DNA of 37,417 nt from Lacrimispora sp. (lineage in GTDB: Bacteria; Bacillota; Clostridia; Lachnospirales; Lachnospiraceae): the NCBI GenBank assembly GCA_029256305.1, contig JAQSYE010000007.1, positions 1 to 37,417 of the forward strand, in the 5' to 3' direction. A program made the position numbers and the translations under genes. The notes below the pieces were generated by a model. That model ran no database searches, was not told where the DNA came from, and saw only the letters and a list, made by a program, of their open reading frames with translations. This document shows positions 8,379 through 16,320 of the stretch, piece by piece. Position 1 is the first letter of the stretch; each line of letters begins with the position of its first letter.

Positions 8379-8439
8379 ATTATAGCTTATTTTGTCACAA
8401 AATTACGTATCATGTAATAAATAGTAGTTTACGTGTAAC
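8379..8439 (-). promoter_or_regulatory. Probable activator-dependent promoter of calpain-like gene
   Basis: On the minus strand a perfect TATAAT (complement of 8379-8384) has no good -35 hexamer. Upstream lie two direct repeats, GTTACACG (from 8439) and ATTACATG (from 8418), whose cores start exactly 21 bp apart and sit about 34 bp before the -10. Such 21-bp-phased repeats next to a weak -35 are typical of LytTR-type response regulator sites. Confidence 0.5.
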
Positions 8440-8478
8440 TTTTAGCAGATTTTCGTCTTTTTTATGGGGATTTGCTGA

Positions 8479-8511
8479 TTTATTATGGCAACATAATATT
8501 TTATTATGGCA
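8479..8511. repeat. Pair of 12-bp direct repeats, 21 bp apart
   Basis: TTTATTATGGCA occurs at 8479-8490 and again at 8500-8511, a spacing of 21 bp start to start. The region 8237-8562 is otherwise free of genes; it holds these repeats, the calpain-gene promoter region and the terminator of the HAD-gene operon. Confidence 0.6.
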
Positions 8512-8541
8512 CAAAAAAATCAGGGAATTTTTGCTCCCTGA
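8512..8541 (-). terminator. Intrinsic terminator after HAD phosphatase gene
   Basis: TCAGGGA (8520-8526) and TCCCTGA (8535-8541) pair around an 8-base loop. On the minus strand the hairpin is followed by seven T residues (complement of 8513-8519). It closes the five-gene operon that begins near 13378. Confidence 0.85.
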
Positions 8542-8562
8542 CCGTTTTGGCTTTTATTATCA

Positions 8563-9171
8563 TTAATTCAATTTACTCAGACATTCCTTCAGTGCTTCCA
8601 TATCTCTGTCAGCAAAGCAATACCCATCCATACCGCATTCCCTTGCCCCTTCCACATTCATAAGCAAATCGTCAATAAAAAAACATTCCTCTGGTTTTAG
8701 ATGGAACCGCTCAAAGAGATGCCCGTACATCTCCTTTTGAGGCTTCATGCATTTTACTTCTGCGGAAAAGAGAACCCCATCAAAATATTCAATTCCCGGT
8801 ATAATAGTCGTATAAGTCAGAAGGCGGAGAGACGCATTGGAACATAGGTATATCCCATATCCCTGATCCTTTAACTCCCGCACGAGCTCTCCCATCTCTT
8901 TTACAGGATACATATTATATTCATGCCAGTGTTTCAGACAGAGCTCTGCCATTTCCTTTGCATGATCTGTGGACAGACGGGACTGCATTCTCCTTAAAGC
9001 ATCTTCCTCTGAAATCAGCCCCATATCAAGGAGCAGCCATTCCTGGGAATCAAAGACCGATGTGCAAACTTCCTTTCGCTCTGCTCCATCCTCCATATAT
9101 ACAGCTCCTACCTTATGTCCTTCGTAATCAACCAGTACTTTTCCCATATCGAATACTATGTTCTTTATCAT
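8563..9171 (-). CDS. HAD-superfamily phosphatase (subfamily IA, YihX-like)
   Basis: 202 residues. Motif I reads FDMGKVLVDY (residues 7-16): the nucleophile Asp8 is present, while the usual second Asp is Gly as in the YihX group of sugar-phosphate phosphatases. Motif II lies in LCSNAS, motif III Lys in KCMKPQKEMY and motif IV in CFFIDDLLMNVEGA. It probably dephosphorylates a small phosphometabolite; the substrate is not predictable. The start overlaps the MATE gene stop by 4 nt, so it is the last gene of that operon. Confidence 0.85.
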   Translation of the reverse strand: MIKNIVFDMGKVLVDYEGHKVGAVYMEDGAERKEVCTSVFDSQEWLLLDMGLISEEDALRRMQSRLSTDHAKEMAELCLKHWHEYNMYPVKEMGELVRELKDQGYGIYLCSNASLRLLTYTTIIPGIEYFDGVLFSAEVKCMKPQKEMYGHLFERFHLKPEECFFIDDLLMNVEGARECGMDGYCFADRDMEALKECLSKLN

Positions 9172-10511
9172 CTGTCACTCTCCTGTAGTAATTCATTTCT
9201 ATTTTTAAACCAAAAATAATAGGGTACTTCTGCAAGAAGCATGCAAGCCCAACCGATGAGGCTGGCATATGCAACTCCTTTTAATCCCATCACAGGGACT
9301 AAAAGTGATACGAATACCACCCTCACTGAGATCTGGATCAGAGTTGAGATCAGGGTAATGGACATGTTCCCCATACCCCTGAAAAATCCCTGAATACCAT
9401 TGGTAAACGCAGGCATGAGGTAGAAAAATGCCATTAGTCCCAGATATTGTACACCGATGTTCACCATTCCCGTATCATTTTCAGATACGAACAGCTTCAT
9501 TACAGGTTTTTTGATGGCAAGAATTAAAATGCATATAAAAACCCAATATCCTGCCTCAATCATAAGTCCTGTACAAAATCCTTTTTTTATGCGACTGCTG
9601 TTTTTTGCCCCCCTGTTCTGTGCCACAAAGGTCATGATACCACTGGAAATACTCTGCTCTGGAGTAAAGGCAAAATCATCCACTCTGTTTACCGCATTAA
9701 ATGCCGCGATGGTACTGACTCCAAGAGGATTGATCATTCCCTGAATTAGCAGTTTACCGATGGGCTGGCAGGATTGCTGAAGCGCTGTTATGGCTCCCTG
9801 TCTTAAAGTCAGGTTTAAAAGTTCCCGGTTCAGCCGCATTTCTTTTCTGCTCACTCTAAGAAGGGGAACCTTTCTATATATGTAAACAATGCAAAGCCCG
9901 GCAGATACCGCCTCTGCAATCACCGTTGCAAGGGCTGCTCCTACCACATCCATATGAAACCATGCTACAAAAACCACATCTAACAGCCCATTTAACACTG
10001 CGGACGCGGCCAGAAACCGAACCGGAGTCTTGGAATCCCCAACGCTCCTCAGTGCAGATGCCACTGCATTATAAAAAAATGTAAAAGGCATTCCTAAAAA
10101 AATGATCCGCAGATACATCGCTGCATCCTCTAAAATCTGATCTGGAACTCGAAGCAGCCTTAAGATACCCCTGGAAGAGAAAAATCCCAGCGCAGCAATG
10201 ATAAGGGAAAAGAAACACCCAAAGAGAAGTATGGTAGAGACTTCTTCTTTTAGTCTTTTTTCATCTCCTGCTCCGAAGAACTCGCTCATCAGCACCGATG
10301 CTCCGATACAGATTCCTGTAATACCTAAAATTACAATGCTCATAACAGGGTTCGCAGTTCCTACTGCAGCTAGTGCATCTTCTCCTGCAAAACGCCCTAC
10401 TATAATGGAGTCCACCGCGTTGTAAGTCAGCTGAAACAAATTACCCAGAACCAGAGGTATGGAGAAACGGATCAACTGGGAGGAAATATTGCCTTTTGTC
10501 ATATCTTTCAT
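9168..10511 (-). CDS. MATE family multidrug/organic cation exporter
   Basis: 447 residues with about twelve hydrophobic segments in two repeats, as expected for MATE transporters. The beginning MTKGNISSQLIRFSIPLVLGNLFQLTYNAVDSIIVGRF and GEDALAAVGTANP are characteristic. It likely exports drugs or metabolites using Na+ or H+ exchange. The gene lies 23 nt downstream of the GreA-family gene and overlaps the HAD gene, so it is part of the five-gene operon 13378 to 8563. Substrate unknown. Confidence 0.92.
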   Translation of the reverse strand: MKDMTKGNISSQLIRFSIPLVLGNLFQLTYNAVDSIIVGRFAGEDALAAVGTANPVMSIVILGITGICIGASVLMSEFFGAGDEKRLKEEVSTILLFGCFFSLIIAALGFFSSRGILRLLRVPDQILEDAAMYLRIIFLGMPFTFFYNAVASALRSVGDSKTPVRFLAASAVLNGLLDVVFVAWFHMDVVGAALATVIAEAVSAGLCIVYIYRKVPLLRVSRKEMRLNRELLNLTLRQGAITALQQSCQPIGKLLIQGMINPLGVSTIAAFNAVNRVDDFAFTPEQSISSGIMTFVAQNRGAKNSSRIKKGFCTGLMIEAGYWVFICILILAIKKPVMKLFVSENDTGMVNIGVQYLGLMAFFYLMPAFTNGIQGFFRGMGNMSITLISTLIQISVRVVFVSLLVPVMGLKGVAYASLIGWACMLLAEVPYYFWFKNRNELLQESDR

Positions 10512-10534
10512 CTAGTAACCCTTCCTTTACCGGA

Positions 10535-11038
10535 TTAGTAGCTTCTCAGCCGATCGCTACCATCATCCTTTGTATTCTCCAGACGTTTCACCTCTACATA
10601 GTAGCCAGTTTTATCATTTACCTTTACGTAGATCCGGTCTCCCACTTTATGACCCAGTATGGCGCTGCCAAGAGGAGAATCGGAGCTGATTAAGCCCTTC
10701 ATGGAGTTTCCCCGGACTGTCGTCACCAGTTTATAGGTCTCAACCTCATCATCCTCCTCAAAATACAAATCCACGGTATTATAAAGTCCGATTTCATCTT
10801 CATTGGAATCACCCGAAATGATCTGAGCAGTCTTTATCATCTTCTCCAGGTAGCGAATCCTGCTTTCATTCTGGTTTTTATCCTTTTTAGCGGCATGGTA
10901 TTCAAAGTTTTCGCTTAGATCACCATGAGCTCTTGCTTCCTTAACCGCCTCCAGGGCTTCCTTACGCACCACCAGCTTACAGTGTTCAATTTCCTGTTTC
11001 ATTTTATCTATATCATTCTCTGTTAATTTGTCAAACAC
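10535..11038 (-). CDS. greA: Transcription elongation factor GreA family
   Basis: 167 residues. The N-terminal coiled coil contains GDLSENFEYHAAK at its tip (residues 39-51), holding the acidic residues that reach into RNA polymerase to stimulate transcript cleavage. The C-terminal FKBP-like domain contains DSPLGSAILGHKVGD. Position 45 is Phe where Ala is common. It is slightly longer than housekeeping GreA (about 158-160) and carries a C-terminal extension, so it may be a second GreA-type factor. It sits inside an operon with Fe-S and MATE genes rather than next to lysS, which also suggests a paralogue. Confidence 0.85.
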   Translation of the reverse strand: MFDKLTENDIDKMKQEIEHCKLVVRKEALEAVKEARAHGDLSENFEYHAAKKDKNQNESRIRYLEKMIKTAQIISGDSNEDEIGLYNTVDLYFEEDDEVETYKLVTTVRGNSMKGLISSDSPLGSAILGHKVGDRIYVKVNDKTGYYVEVKRLENTKDDGSDRLRSY

Positions 11039-11066
11039 GTTCCCGCTCCCTCTTTCTTCCTTTTGG

Positions 11067-12386
11067 CTAAGAAAGGCTTTTACTCCCCTGGGGACTTGCT
11101 TCCACCGGTTTTCTCTTATAAAGAGACAAAAGCCTGTCTAAATATATGGATTTTAACTGTTTGCTGGCCAATGCCTGCTTTAGCGGAGGCAGCTTTAGAA
11201 TGGTTCCAAAGAGCGCTGCCATGGCACGATGATTGGCAAATGCCTGATTATCAAATATAAGATTCTGCAAAGTTCCCTTTTCAATGGCCTGCAGCACAAA
11301 GCGGTGAGTGCTGTTCACCGGAGTAATAATCTGCTTTGGCCTTTTTTCCAGTTTTATTGCTTTCACACTGCAGTTTCTGGCGCATACGCCGCAGCCTAAA
11401 CAGATTTCTTCATCCACCACAGCACTCCTCTTTCCATGTTCATTCTTTTCCATGGAAATTGCCAGAATAGGACACACCTTCTCACACTTCCCGCAGCCCA
11501 CACAAGTTTCCTTTGATATGTGAGGAATGTAATTGGTGGTAGCAACGGGATGCATAGGGCTGAATGTTCTGGCAGCCTGAAGTGCTTCACAGCAGCATCC
11601 GCAGCAATTGCAGATAAAAGCTGGGTGCTCCCGCACATTCTCTCCGATCTGAACCAGGTTGCTGGCATAGGAGCGCTCCAGTGCATCCATTGCTTCCTCC
11701 CTGGAAATCAGCCTTGTATAATCCCCATGCTCCGCCAGGGAACGAGCGACATTGTCAAAGGTAAGGCACACATCCCATGGAGCATTGATCTCACAGGGAT
11801 GACCGGCATGTGACATCTTGTGGCGGCAGTAGCAGAGCCCCAGTCCGATGTAATCAGCCTCCTCCACGATATGGGAGGCGCGTTCATAATCCAGGATATG
11901 GTTGGTTTTTTCAGTCATCAGCACAGGTTCCTGAACATAGACTCTTCCCAGTTTTGTTTCCGTAGCGAAAAATAAGTCCTTAATAAAGTCCTCTTCTACG
12001 TTCATGTATTGATAGTAAAGCTCGCTTAAGTATTTCTGGTCAATATCTCCCCTTGTCCTCATCAGGGCAAATTCAATAAAACCTGCCATGGGCGGCGGCA
12101 TAACAAACTTCCGGACTCCATTATGATAGGAATCCACCAGAAGGGCTTTTTCGCAGAGATGGTTTAAAAGCTGTTCCGTTTTAAACTCCGTAGTCTGCCA
12201 GATTTTTGCTGCCTTTTCCACTGTAAACGGCCGCACCGGCAACAGTGCCACCCATTTAGCTTCTTTCTCCGAATACAAAACCTGAAGAATTTTGTAAAGC
12301 GTCTCTGACTCAGGCGCCCCTTGTGTAAACCAGTTAATGCGGTCACTTAAATTTAAGTACGCATCACGGGCTGTCAGATGACCCAT
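11067..12386 (-). CDS. Fe-S cluster protein with C-terminal 2x[4Fe-4S] ferredoxin domain
   Basis: About 439 residues. The N-terminal third is helical and resembles a winged-helix region. The middle has cysteine groups GLCYCRHKMSHAGHPC and FICNCCGCCCEAL. The C-terminal part has two ferredoxin motifs, CVGCGKCEKVCP and CLGCGVCARNCS, ending in a basic tail. It is probably an electron-transfer or sensing protein; no catalytic motif was recognised. ATG 12392 directly abuts AAGGA, while ATG 12386 lies 6 nt after it, so I choose 12386. It is 28 nt upstream of the GreA gene and 11 nt or so after the preceding gene. Confidence 0.8.
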   Translation of the reverse strand: MGHLTARDAYLNLSDRINWFTQGAPESETLYKILQVLYSEKEAKWVALLPVRPFTVEKAAKIWQTTEFKTEQLLNHLCEKALLVDSYHNGVRKFVMPPPMAGFIEFALMRTRGDIDQKYLSELYYQYMNVEEDFIKDLFFATETKLGRVYVQEPVLMTEKTNHILDYERASHIVEEADYIGLGLCYCRHKMSHAGHPCEINAPWDVCLTFDNVARSLAEHGDYTRLISREEAMDALERSYASNLVQIGENVREHPAFICNCCGCCCEALQAARTFSPMHPVATTNYIPHISKETCVGCGKCEKVCPILAISMEKNEHGKRSAVVDEEICLGCGVCARNCSVKAIKLEKRPKQIITPVNSTHRFVLQAIEKGTLQNLIFDNQAFANHRAMAALFGTILKLPPLKQALASKQLKSIYLDRLLSLYKRKPVEASPQGSKSLS

Positions 12387-12403
12387 TTCCATTCCTTCTT
12401 TCT

Positions 12404-13378
12404 TTATGCTTTTTTTGCAATTATCTCAATGCGTCTGAACGTGGTGCCCACCTGCTTGCGCGATTCTATGGTCAGCCCAAACAGCTTTGCCAGACTTTCT
12501 GTTCCCTCTTTGGTCAGATAAACCTCCGAAGCCGCCTGCCGCCAGAGAGTACTCCCCTTCTTTTCCAGAAGATCCATGGATTTATCCAGATCCGGTCCGT
12601 CAAACCAGAGAATTCCTCCATCCGCCAGACAGTCTGTCGCTTTATCCAGAATGGCATTCATATCCCGGTTGTCAGTAAGATGTTCAATCATAACCACAGC
12701 ATAGCTTTCCTTTATCATGGAGCTGATTGCTTCGACCCCCAAAAGAGCATTGATCTCATAACCTGCACTGACTGCCTCTTTATATAATTGACTGTTTTGA
12801 CTGCCGATAAACAGCATGGAATTACCAGAAGCCAACCTTTTAATATCCGTCAATATTCTTTTACATCTTGCAAGAGAATTTCCTGCTCTCTTTTGTCTTT
12901 TTATAATCCATGGCTCTTCTTTTGCCAGATAGTAATTTCCGCACTCTTCGCACTTCATAAAAATGCGGACTGGTTTTAGCAGCTCGTTCCCCGCTTCATC
13001 CCCCTCCATATAAAGAGATGCTCCGTAATGCACCGTTCCTTTACCGGAACAGACGGGGCAAATCTCAATCTCTGCAAACATTAAATTTCTCAGCTCTTTT
13101 AAAGCCTTAAAATACCAGCGGTACAAACGATCCCGGAATTCCCGGTCATAGACAAACAGCCAGTTTTTTATGACTTCTGCTATCCACCTTGTCTCATGGA
13201 TCACAGACTTGTCCGCCTGAAGCCCCTTTAAGTTTTCTTCCAGCGTGAGGAGTCCGGAAACAGCATCCTCTTTCAGCCGGTCATTTCCCTGAGAAGTAAT
13301 CAGATGTTCGATCCCTTCCACTACACTGCTGCATAAATTGACCATCACTACCAGCTGATTCATTCTGCTTGTCGCCAT
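12404..13378 (-). CDS. Uncharacterised zinc-ribbon protein with methyltransferase-like C-terminal domain
   Basis: 324 residues. A helical N-terminal region (1-100) is followed by a four-cysteine zinc-ribbon-like section (CPVCSGKG near 107, CEECGN near 142). The C-terminal half looks like a class I methyltransferase fold: a weak first strand (MLFIGSQN), VVMIEHLTD and LADGGILWFDGPD in the positions of motifs II-IV. The glycine-rich SAM loop is poor, so activity is doubtful. AAAGGA lies 7 nt before the ATG. First gene of the five-gene operon; no specific function can be assigned. Confidence 0.6.
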   Translation of the reverse strand: MATSRMNQLVVMVNLCSSVVEGIEHLITSQGNDRLKEDAVSGLLTLEENLKGLQADKSVIHETRWIAEVIKNWLFVYDREFRDRLYRWYFKALKELRNLMFAEIEICPVCSGKGTVHYGASLYMEGDEAGNELLKPVRIFMKCEECGNYYLAKEEPWIIKRQKRAGNSLARCKRILTDIKRLASGNSMLFIGSQNSQLYKEAVSAGYEINALLGVEAISSMIKESYAVVMIEHLTDNRDMNAILDKATDCLADGGILWFDGPDLDKSMDLLEKKGSTLWRQAASEVYLTKEGTESLAKLFGLTIESRKQVGTTFRRIEIIAKKA

Positions 13379-13500
13379 ACATTGATCCTTTCCTGTCTCT
13401 TGTTTCAGTTCTTTTGTATATATCCTCTGTTATTTTAGCACTGTTAAAAGGGGAAAGGCAAGATATAATCAAAGATGATTAACGAATTAGTAAGACTTTC

Positions 13501-13543
13501 TTGTAGGGTGCCTATAATCAGTATATAATAATTTTATATACTG
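13501..13543 (+). promoter_or_regulatory. Promoter with 25-bp palindrome over the -10
   Basis: TTGTAG (13501-13506), a 17-bp spacer and TATAAT (13524-13529) form a promoter reading towards the decayed LysR gene. A perfect inverted repeat with arms CAGTATATAA (13519-13528) and TTATATACTG (13534-13543) covers the -10, which would allow a repressor to block it. Confidence 0.65.
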
Positions 13544-13577
13544 CGCGGATATAAAGTTGATAAATGAAGAGGTTAAC

Positions 13578-13903
13578 ATGAATTTTGATAAAATCAAATA
13601 TTTTATTGATTTGGTTGAATGCAGGAATTTTACAGAAACTGCCAGAAAGAACTTCGTGTCGCAAACTACGATCAGTCTGCAGATTGTATCACTGGAAGAG
13701 GAGACCGATATTCAATTGATAGACAGGAAGAAAATTGGGGTACTGGAAACCATGTAACCTATGAGGAACTGACGGACGAAGAAAACTATGCCATCTTTGA
13801 TTCTATGGGAGTACCAATCCAGTCAGGAGCCGCTCACAGTTCAATATATGTTTGAGCATGCTGATGACTTCCAGATTGGAGAACGTCATTCAAAGGATAA
13901 TTA
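13578..13903 (+). pseudogene. Remnant of LysR-family regulator gene
   Basis: From ATG 13578, preceded by GAAGAGG, about 59 residues match a LysR-type helix-turn-helix (MNFDKIKYFIDLVECRNF, then SQTTISLQI and EEETDIQLIDR) and then the frame stops at 13757. A normal LysR protein has about 290-300 residues. Further short open pieces follow in other frames: TYEELTDEENYAIFDSMGV (ending 13855) and a last one ending near 13903. The effector-binding domain is missing. I read this as a gene reduced by deletion and frameshift; the pieces after 13757 are not recognised. Confidence 0.7.
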
Positions 13904-13914
13904 ATAAGTAAAAT

Positions 13915-13968
13915 AATCCATGGAATCCTGTAAATGCGCTACAGAATTCCATGGATTTAGTTTTTTTA
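13915..13968 (+). terminator. Intrinsic terminator after LysR remnant
   Basis: Arms 13915-13932 and 13940-13957 pair at 17 of 18 positions around a 7-base loop and are followed by TAGTTTTTTT on the plus strand. It ends plus-strand transcription before the convergent resistance-like operon, whose last gene stops at 13993. Confidence 0.85.
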
Positions 13969-13992
13969 TTATATGAAAAATCCTCCCACTGA

Positions 13993-14865
13993 CTAATAAA
14001 CTTGTTTGGCATCCGGAGGGAGTTTTCTAACATGTTTTAAATATACCATACAGTTAGACGCTTCCATTGTCTCATATAAAAATCCAAGTTCTCCCGATAC
14101 AAATCCCGCCGTCTCATGGAACAGGTTACACATTCTCATAACTGCCTCCCAGATATGGTCAGCCTCACCATCCGCATATGTCTTTAAAAAGCTCTCCCAC
14201 TCGTCCTGTGACAGCCACCGGTGCATGTACTTACCGGATTTCCCAATACTGCAGGAAAAATCTGTTATAATCCCAACCTTCCAAGATAACACTGTGACCA
14301 GCTGGGGACGAATATGGTCACTCAGCATATCCTGCACATATGGAATCTCATTGCGCCACAATCCCTTGGCTACGTTATCAAGGCACCACCAGAATTCATT
14401 GCAGATACATAAAAATTCTATTTCCGAAGGTCTGCTCACCCAATGACTTTTGTCTGATGATTCAGGGATTGCCGGAAGAATGTCATCTTTATCCATCAGG
14501 ATTGTGCAAAGCTGGTCAGTACAAATATCTTTTATGGCACAATCCAGAGTCATCACATGAAGGTCCAGCCTGTTTCCGTCCGAAAACTGCATTAACCAAC
14601 CATAGCTCTCGTCCTTCTTATGTGGATAAGCCGGGTTTTCATCCGGATACTGCATAAAAAGCCGGTCCCCAAACTGGTCGATCCATGAAGTATCTTTAAT
14701 AAAAGACTCCGTCTCTTTTACTATGTAAACCACATCATAATCCTGAAACAGATCCGGCACTGCATTCGGGTTGGTTCTGGATCCGCCCATATAAACCCCT
14801 CTGATTCTGTCATCCCCATGAGCTGTGCCAAGAATCAGTTCATACATCTCTTTTTCCGACCTCAT
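13993..14865 (-). CDS. Aminoglycoside 6-adenylyltransferase-like protein (ANT(6) family)
   Basis: 290 residues. It resembles AadE/AadK streptomycin adenylyltransferases from the first residue: MRSEKEMYELIL, then the nucleotidyltransferase motif GGSRTNPN with DLFQDYDVVYIV, where the two Asp residues (DxD) bind metal, and further on NRLDLHVMTL carrying a third acidic residue. Length fits ANT(6) (about 285-300). It probably transfers AMP to the 6-hydroxyl of streptomycin-type drugs or a related compound; being chromosomal it may be a divergent housekeeping version. GGAGGG lies just before the ATG, which follows the acetyltransferase gene by 14 nt. Last gene of the hydrogenase operon. Confidence 0.85.
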   Translation of the reverse strand: MRSEKEMYELILGTAHGDDRIRGVYMGGSRTNPNAVPDLFQDYDVVYIVKETESFIKDTSWIDQFGDRLFMQYPDENPAYPHKKDESYGWLMQFSDGNRLDLHVMTLDCAIKDICTDQLCTILMDKDDILPAIPESSDKSHWVSRPSEIEFLCICNEFWWCLDNVAKGLWRNEIPYVQDMLSDHIRPQLVTVLSWKVGIITDFSCSIGKSGKYMHRWLSQDEWESFLKTYADGEADHIWEAVMRMCNLFHETAGFVSGELGFLYETMEASNCMVYLKHVRKLPPDAKQVY

Positions 14866-14879
14866 AATCCCTCCTGTAA

Positions 14880-15518
14880 TTACTTCATATTCGCTTCCAG
14901 CAGCTTTCTCACATTCCCGGAGGTAATTGCCTCTAAATTAGCTTTCACTTTCTCATCCGGCCAATCCCACCATTTTAAAGAAAGCAGTGCCTCAGCCACC
15001 GGCTGATCAAAGCGGGAACGAATTGTTTTTGCAGGAACTCCTCCTACGATAGAATAAGGTTCCACATCCTTTGTTACAACTGCTCTGGTCCCAATCACTG
15101 CCCCATCGCCGATCTGTACCCCCTGCATAATAACAGCTTCATAACCAATCCAGACATCGTTTCCAATCACAATATCCCCTTTGTTATCCCACGTATCCGC
15201 AATGCGCTCCACAGGAAGATTCCACTCATCAAAAAAGATTCCAAAGGGGTAAGAAGACAGAGATCTTTGGGTGTGATTGGCAGATGTAAATATAAACTTC
15301 GCTCCGCATGCAATGGAACAGTACCTGCCAATTATCAGACGTTCTTTGTTAATTGGATAATGGTAAAGCACGTTGTTTTTTTCGAAATCAACAGGATCAT
15401 TTACATAATCATTGTAAATAGTATAGTCCCCAACTACACTCGCAGGATCTTTTACCACATTCTTTAAGTATACCGTTTCCCTGTCATGTTTTCTTGGATA
15501 AATCAAATCGCTATTCAT
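14880..15518 (-). CDS. Hexapeptide-repeat xenobiotic O-acetyltransferase (Vat/CatB-like)
   Basis: About 212 residues, the usual size of the XAT class. The left-handed beta-helix repeats read GDIVIGNDVWIGYEAVIMQG and VQIGDGAVIGTRAVVTKDV, with VGGVPAKTIRSRF following as in Vat and CatB enzymes; ANHTQRSLSSYPF holds the likely catalytic His. Members acetylate streptogramin A or chloramphenicol, but many homologues act on unknown hydroxyl compounds. The true start is ATG 15518 (GGAAGGAG upstream); a longer open frame to 15662 lies inside the amidohydrolase gene and is rejected. It overlaps that gene by 8 nt, so the two are coupled. Confidence 0.85.
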   Translation of the reverse strand: MNSDLIYPRKHDRETVYLKNVVKDPASVVGDYTIYNDYVNDPVDFEKNNVLYHYPINKERLIIGRYCSIACGAKFIFTSANHTQRSLSSYPFGIFFDEWNLPVERIADTWDNKGDIVIGNDVWIGYEAVIMQGVQIGDGAVIGTRAVVTKDVEPYSIVGGVPAKTIRSRFDQPVAEALLSLKWWDWPDEKVKANLEAITSGNVRKLLEANMK

Positions 15519-16320
15519 ACTTCTCCTTCCAGAACAACTTTCTGGCATTTTTATAAAACACCTTTTCCGCCCCATCCCTGCCGAAATTTTCAAGAACTGA
15601 TTCATAAAAGCCTTCATAACGCCCATAGCTGTCCCTGCCAAACACCAGGGCATCTGTTCCAAAAAGGATTTTCTCTGGTCCGCATTTTCTAATGGCTTTT
15701 ATCATTTCTTCTTTGGATACGAGAGTGGTATCCCCATAAAGGTTGGGACAACGTGCAATAAATTCACTGGCGCTTTCCCTGTCACCGCCTAAATCCATAT
15801 GAACAGCCACAAATGTGACATCCGGATTCTTAACTGCCGCTTCATACACATACTCCATATTGCTGTACCCATCTCCCTGGGTATGGATACAAAACGGCTT
15901 GTTCTGCCTTCTGCAGATCTCTATGTAAGGTCCGTAATCAGCAGAAGAAAAAGGGATACCTGCTGTTTTGGGGTGAACCTTTAATCCCCCGATCCGCTCT
16001 CTGTTTTCCCACAGAAAATGGCTCAGCCGCTCCTCATTCCGGTCAAAAAGAGGACGGATCCAGAAAAGCAGTAAAAACCGGTCACCATATGTGTTTATAC
16101 TTGTAAGGCAACGGCTGTTTAAGGCGATGGTATCCATATCCGGAAATCTCTCAATTCCCTGTTCATCAAGGGAATTGAGCCCGATATCAGAGATCACTGC
16201 CTGAGCCACGCCGGACCGGTCCATCTCTTTTGCCAGATCCTCTAATCTGATTTCATAAGGACCATAGGTTCCCATATGAACATGGGAGTCAATGATCTTA
16301 TCTGAATATTCTGAGATCAT
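15511..16320 (-). CDS. Amidohydrolase-family (TIM-barrel) metal-dependent hydrolase
   Basis: 269 residues. The N-terminal IIDSHVHMGTYG gives the HxH metal motif of the amidohydrolase-2 group; further ligands are expected in FCIHTQGDGYS, FVAVHMDLGGD and the C-terminal ILFGTDALVFGRD with the catalytic Asp. It should hydrolyse or decarboxylate a small molecule in the cytosol; the substrate is unknown. Its start overlaps the hydrogenase stop by 4 nt (ATGA) and its end overlaps the acetyltransferase start, so it is firmly embedded in the operon. Confidence 0.85.
   Translation of the reverse strand: MISEYSDKIIDSHVHMGTYGPYEIRLEDLAKEMDRSGVAQAVISDIGLNSLDEQGIERFPDMDTIALNSRCLTSINTYGDRFLLLFWIRPLFDRNEERLSHFLWENRERIGGLKVHPKTAGIPFSSADYGPYIEICRRQNKPFCIHTQGDGYSNMEYVYEAAVKNPDVTFVAVHMDLGGDRESASEFIARCPNLYGDTTLVSKEEMIKAIRKCGPEKILFGTDALVFGRDSYGRYEGFYESVLENFGRDGAEKVFYKNARKLFWKEKYE

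Noticed and set aside
13993-15518. ANT(6)-like and Vat-like genes as a mobile resistance island
   Set aside because: No transposase, integrase, inverted repeat or target duplication flanks them, and they overlap or abut chromosomal genes of the same operon.
14880-15662. Longer acetyltransferase frame starting at 15662
   Set aside because: The extra 48 codons lie inside the amidohydrolase gene in another frame and have no family similarity; ATG 15518 with GGAAGGAG is the better start.
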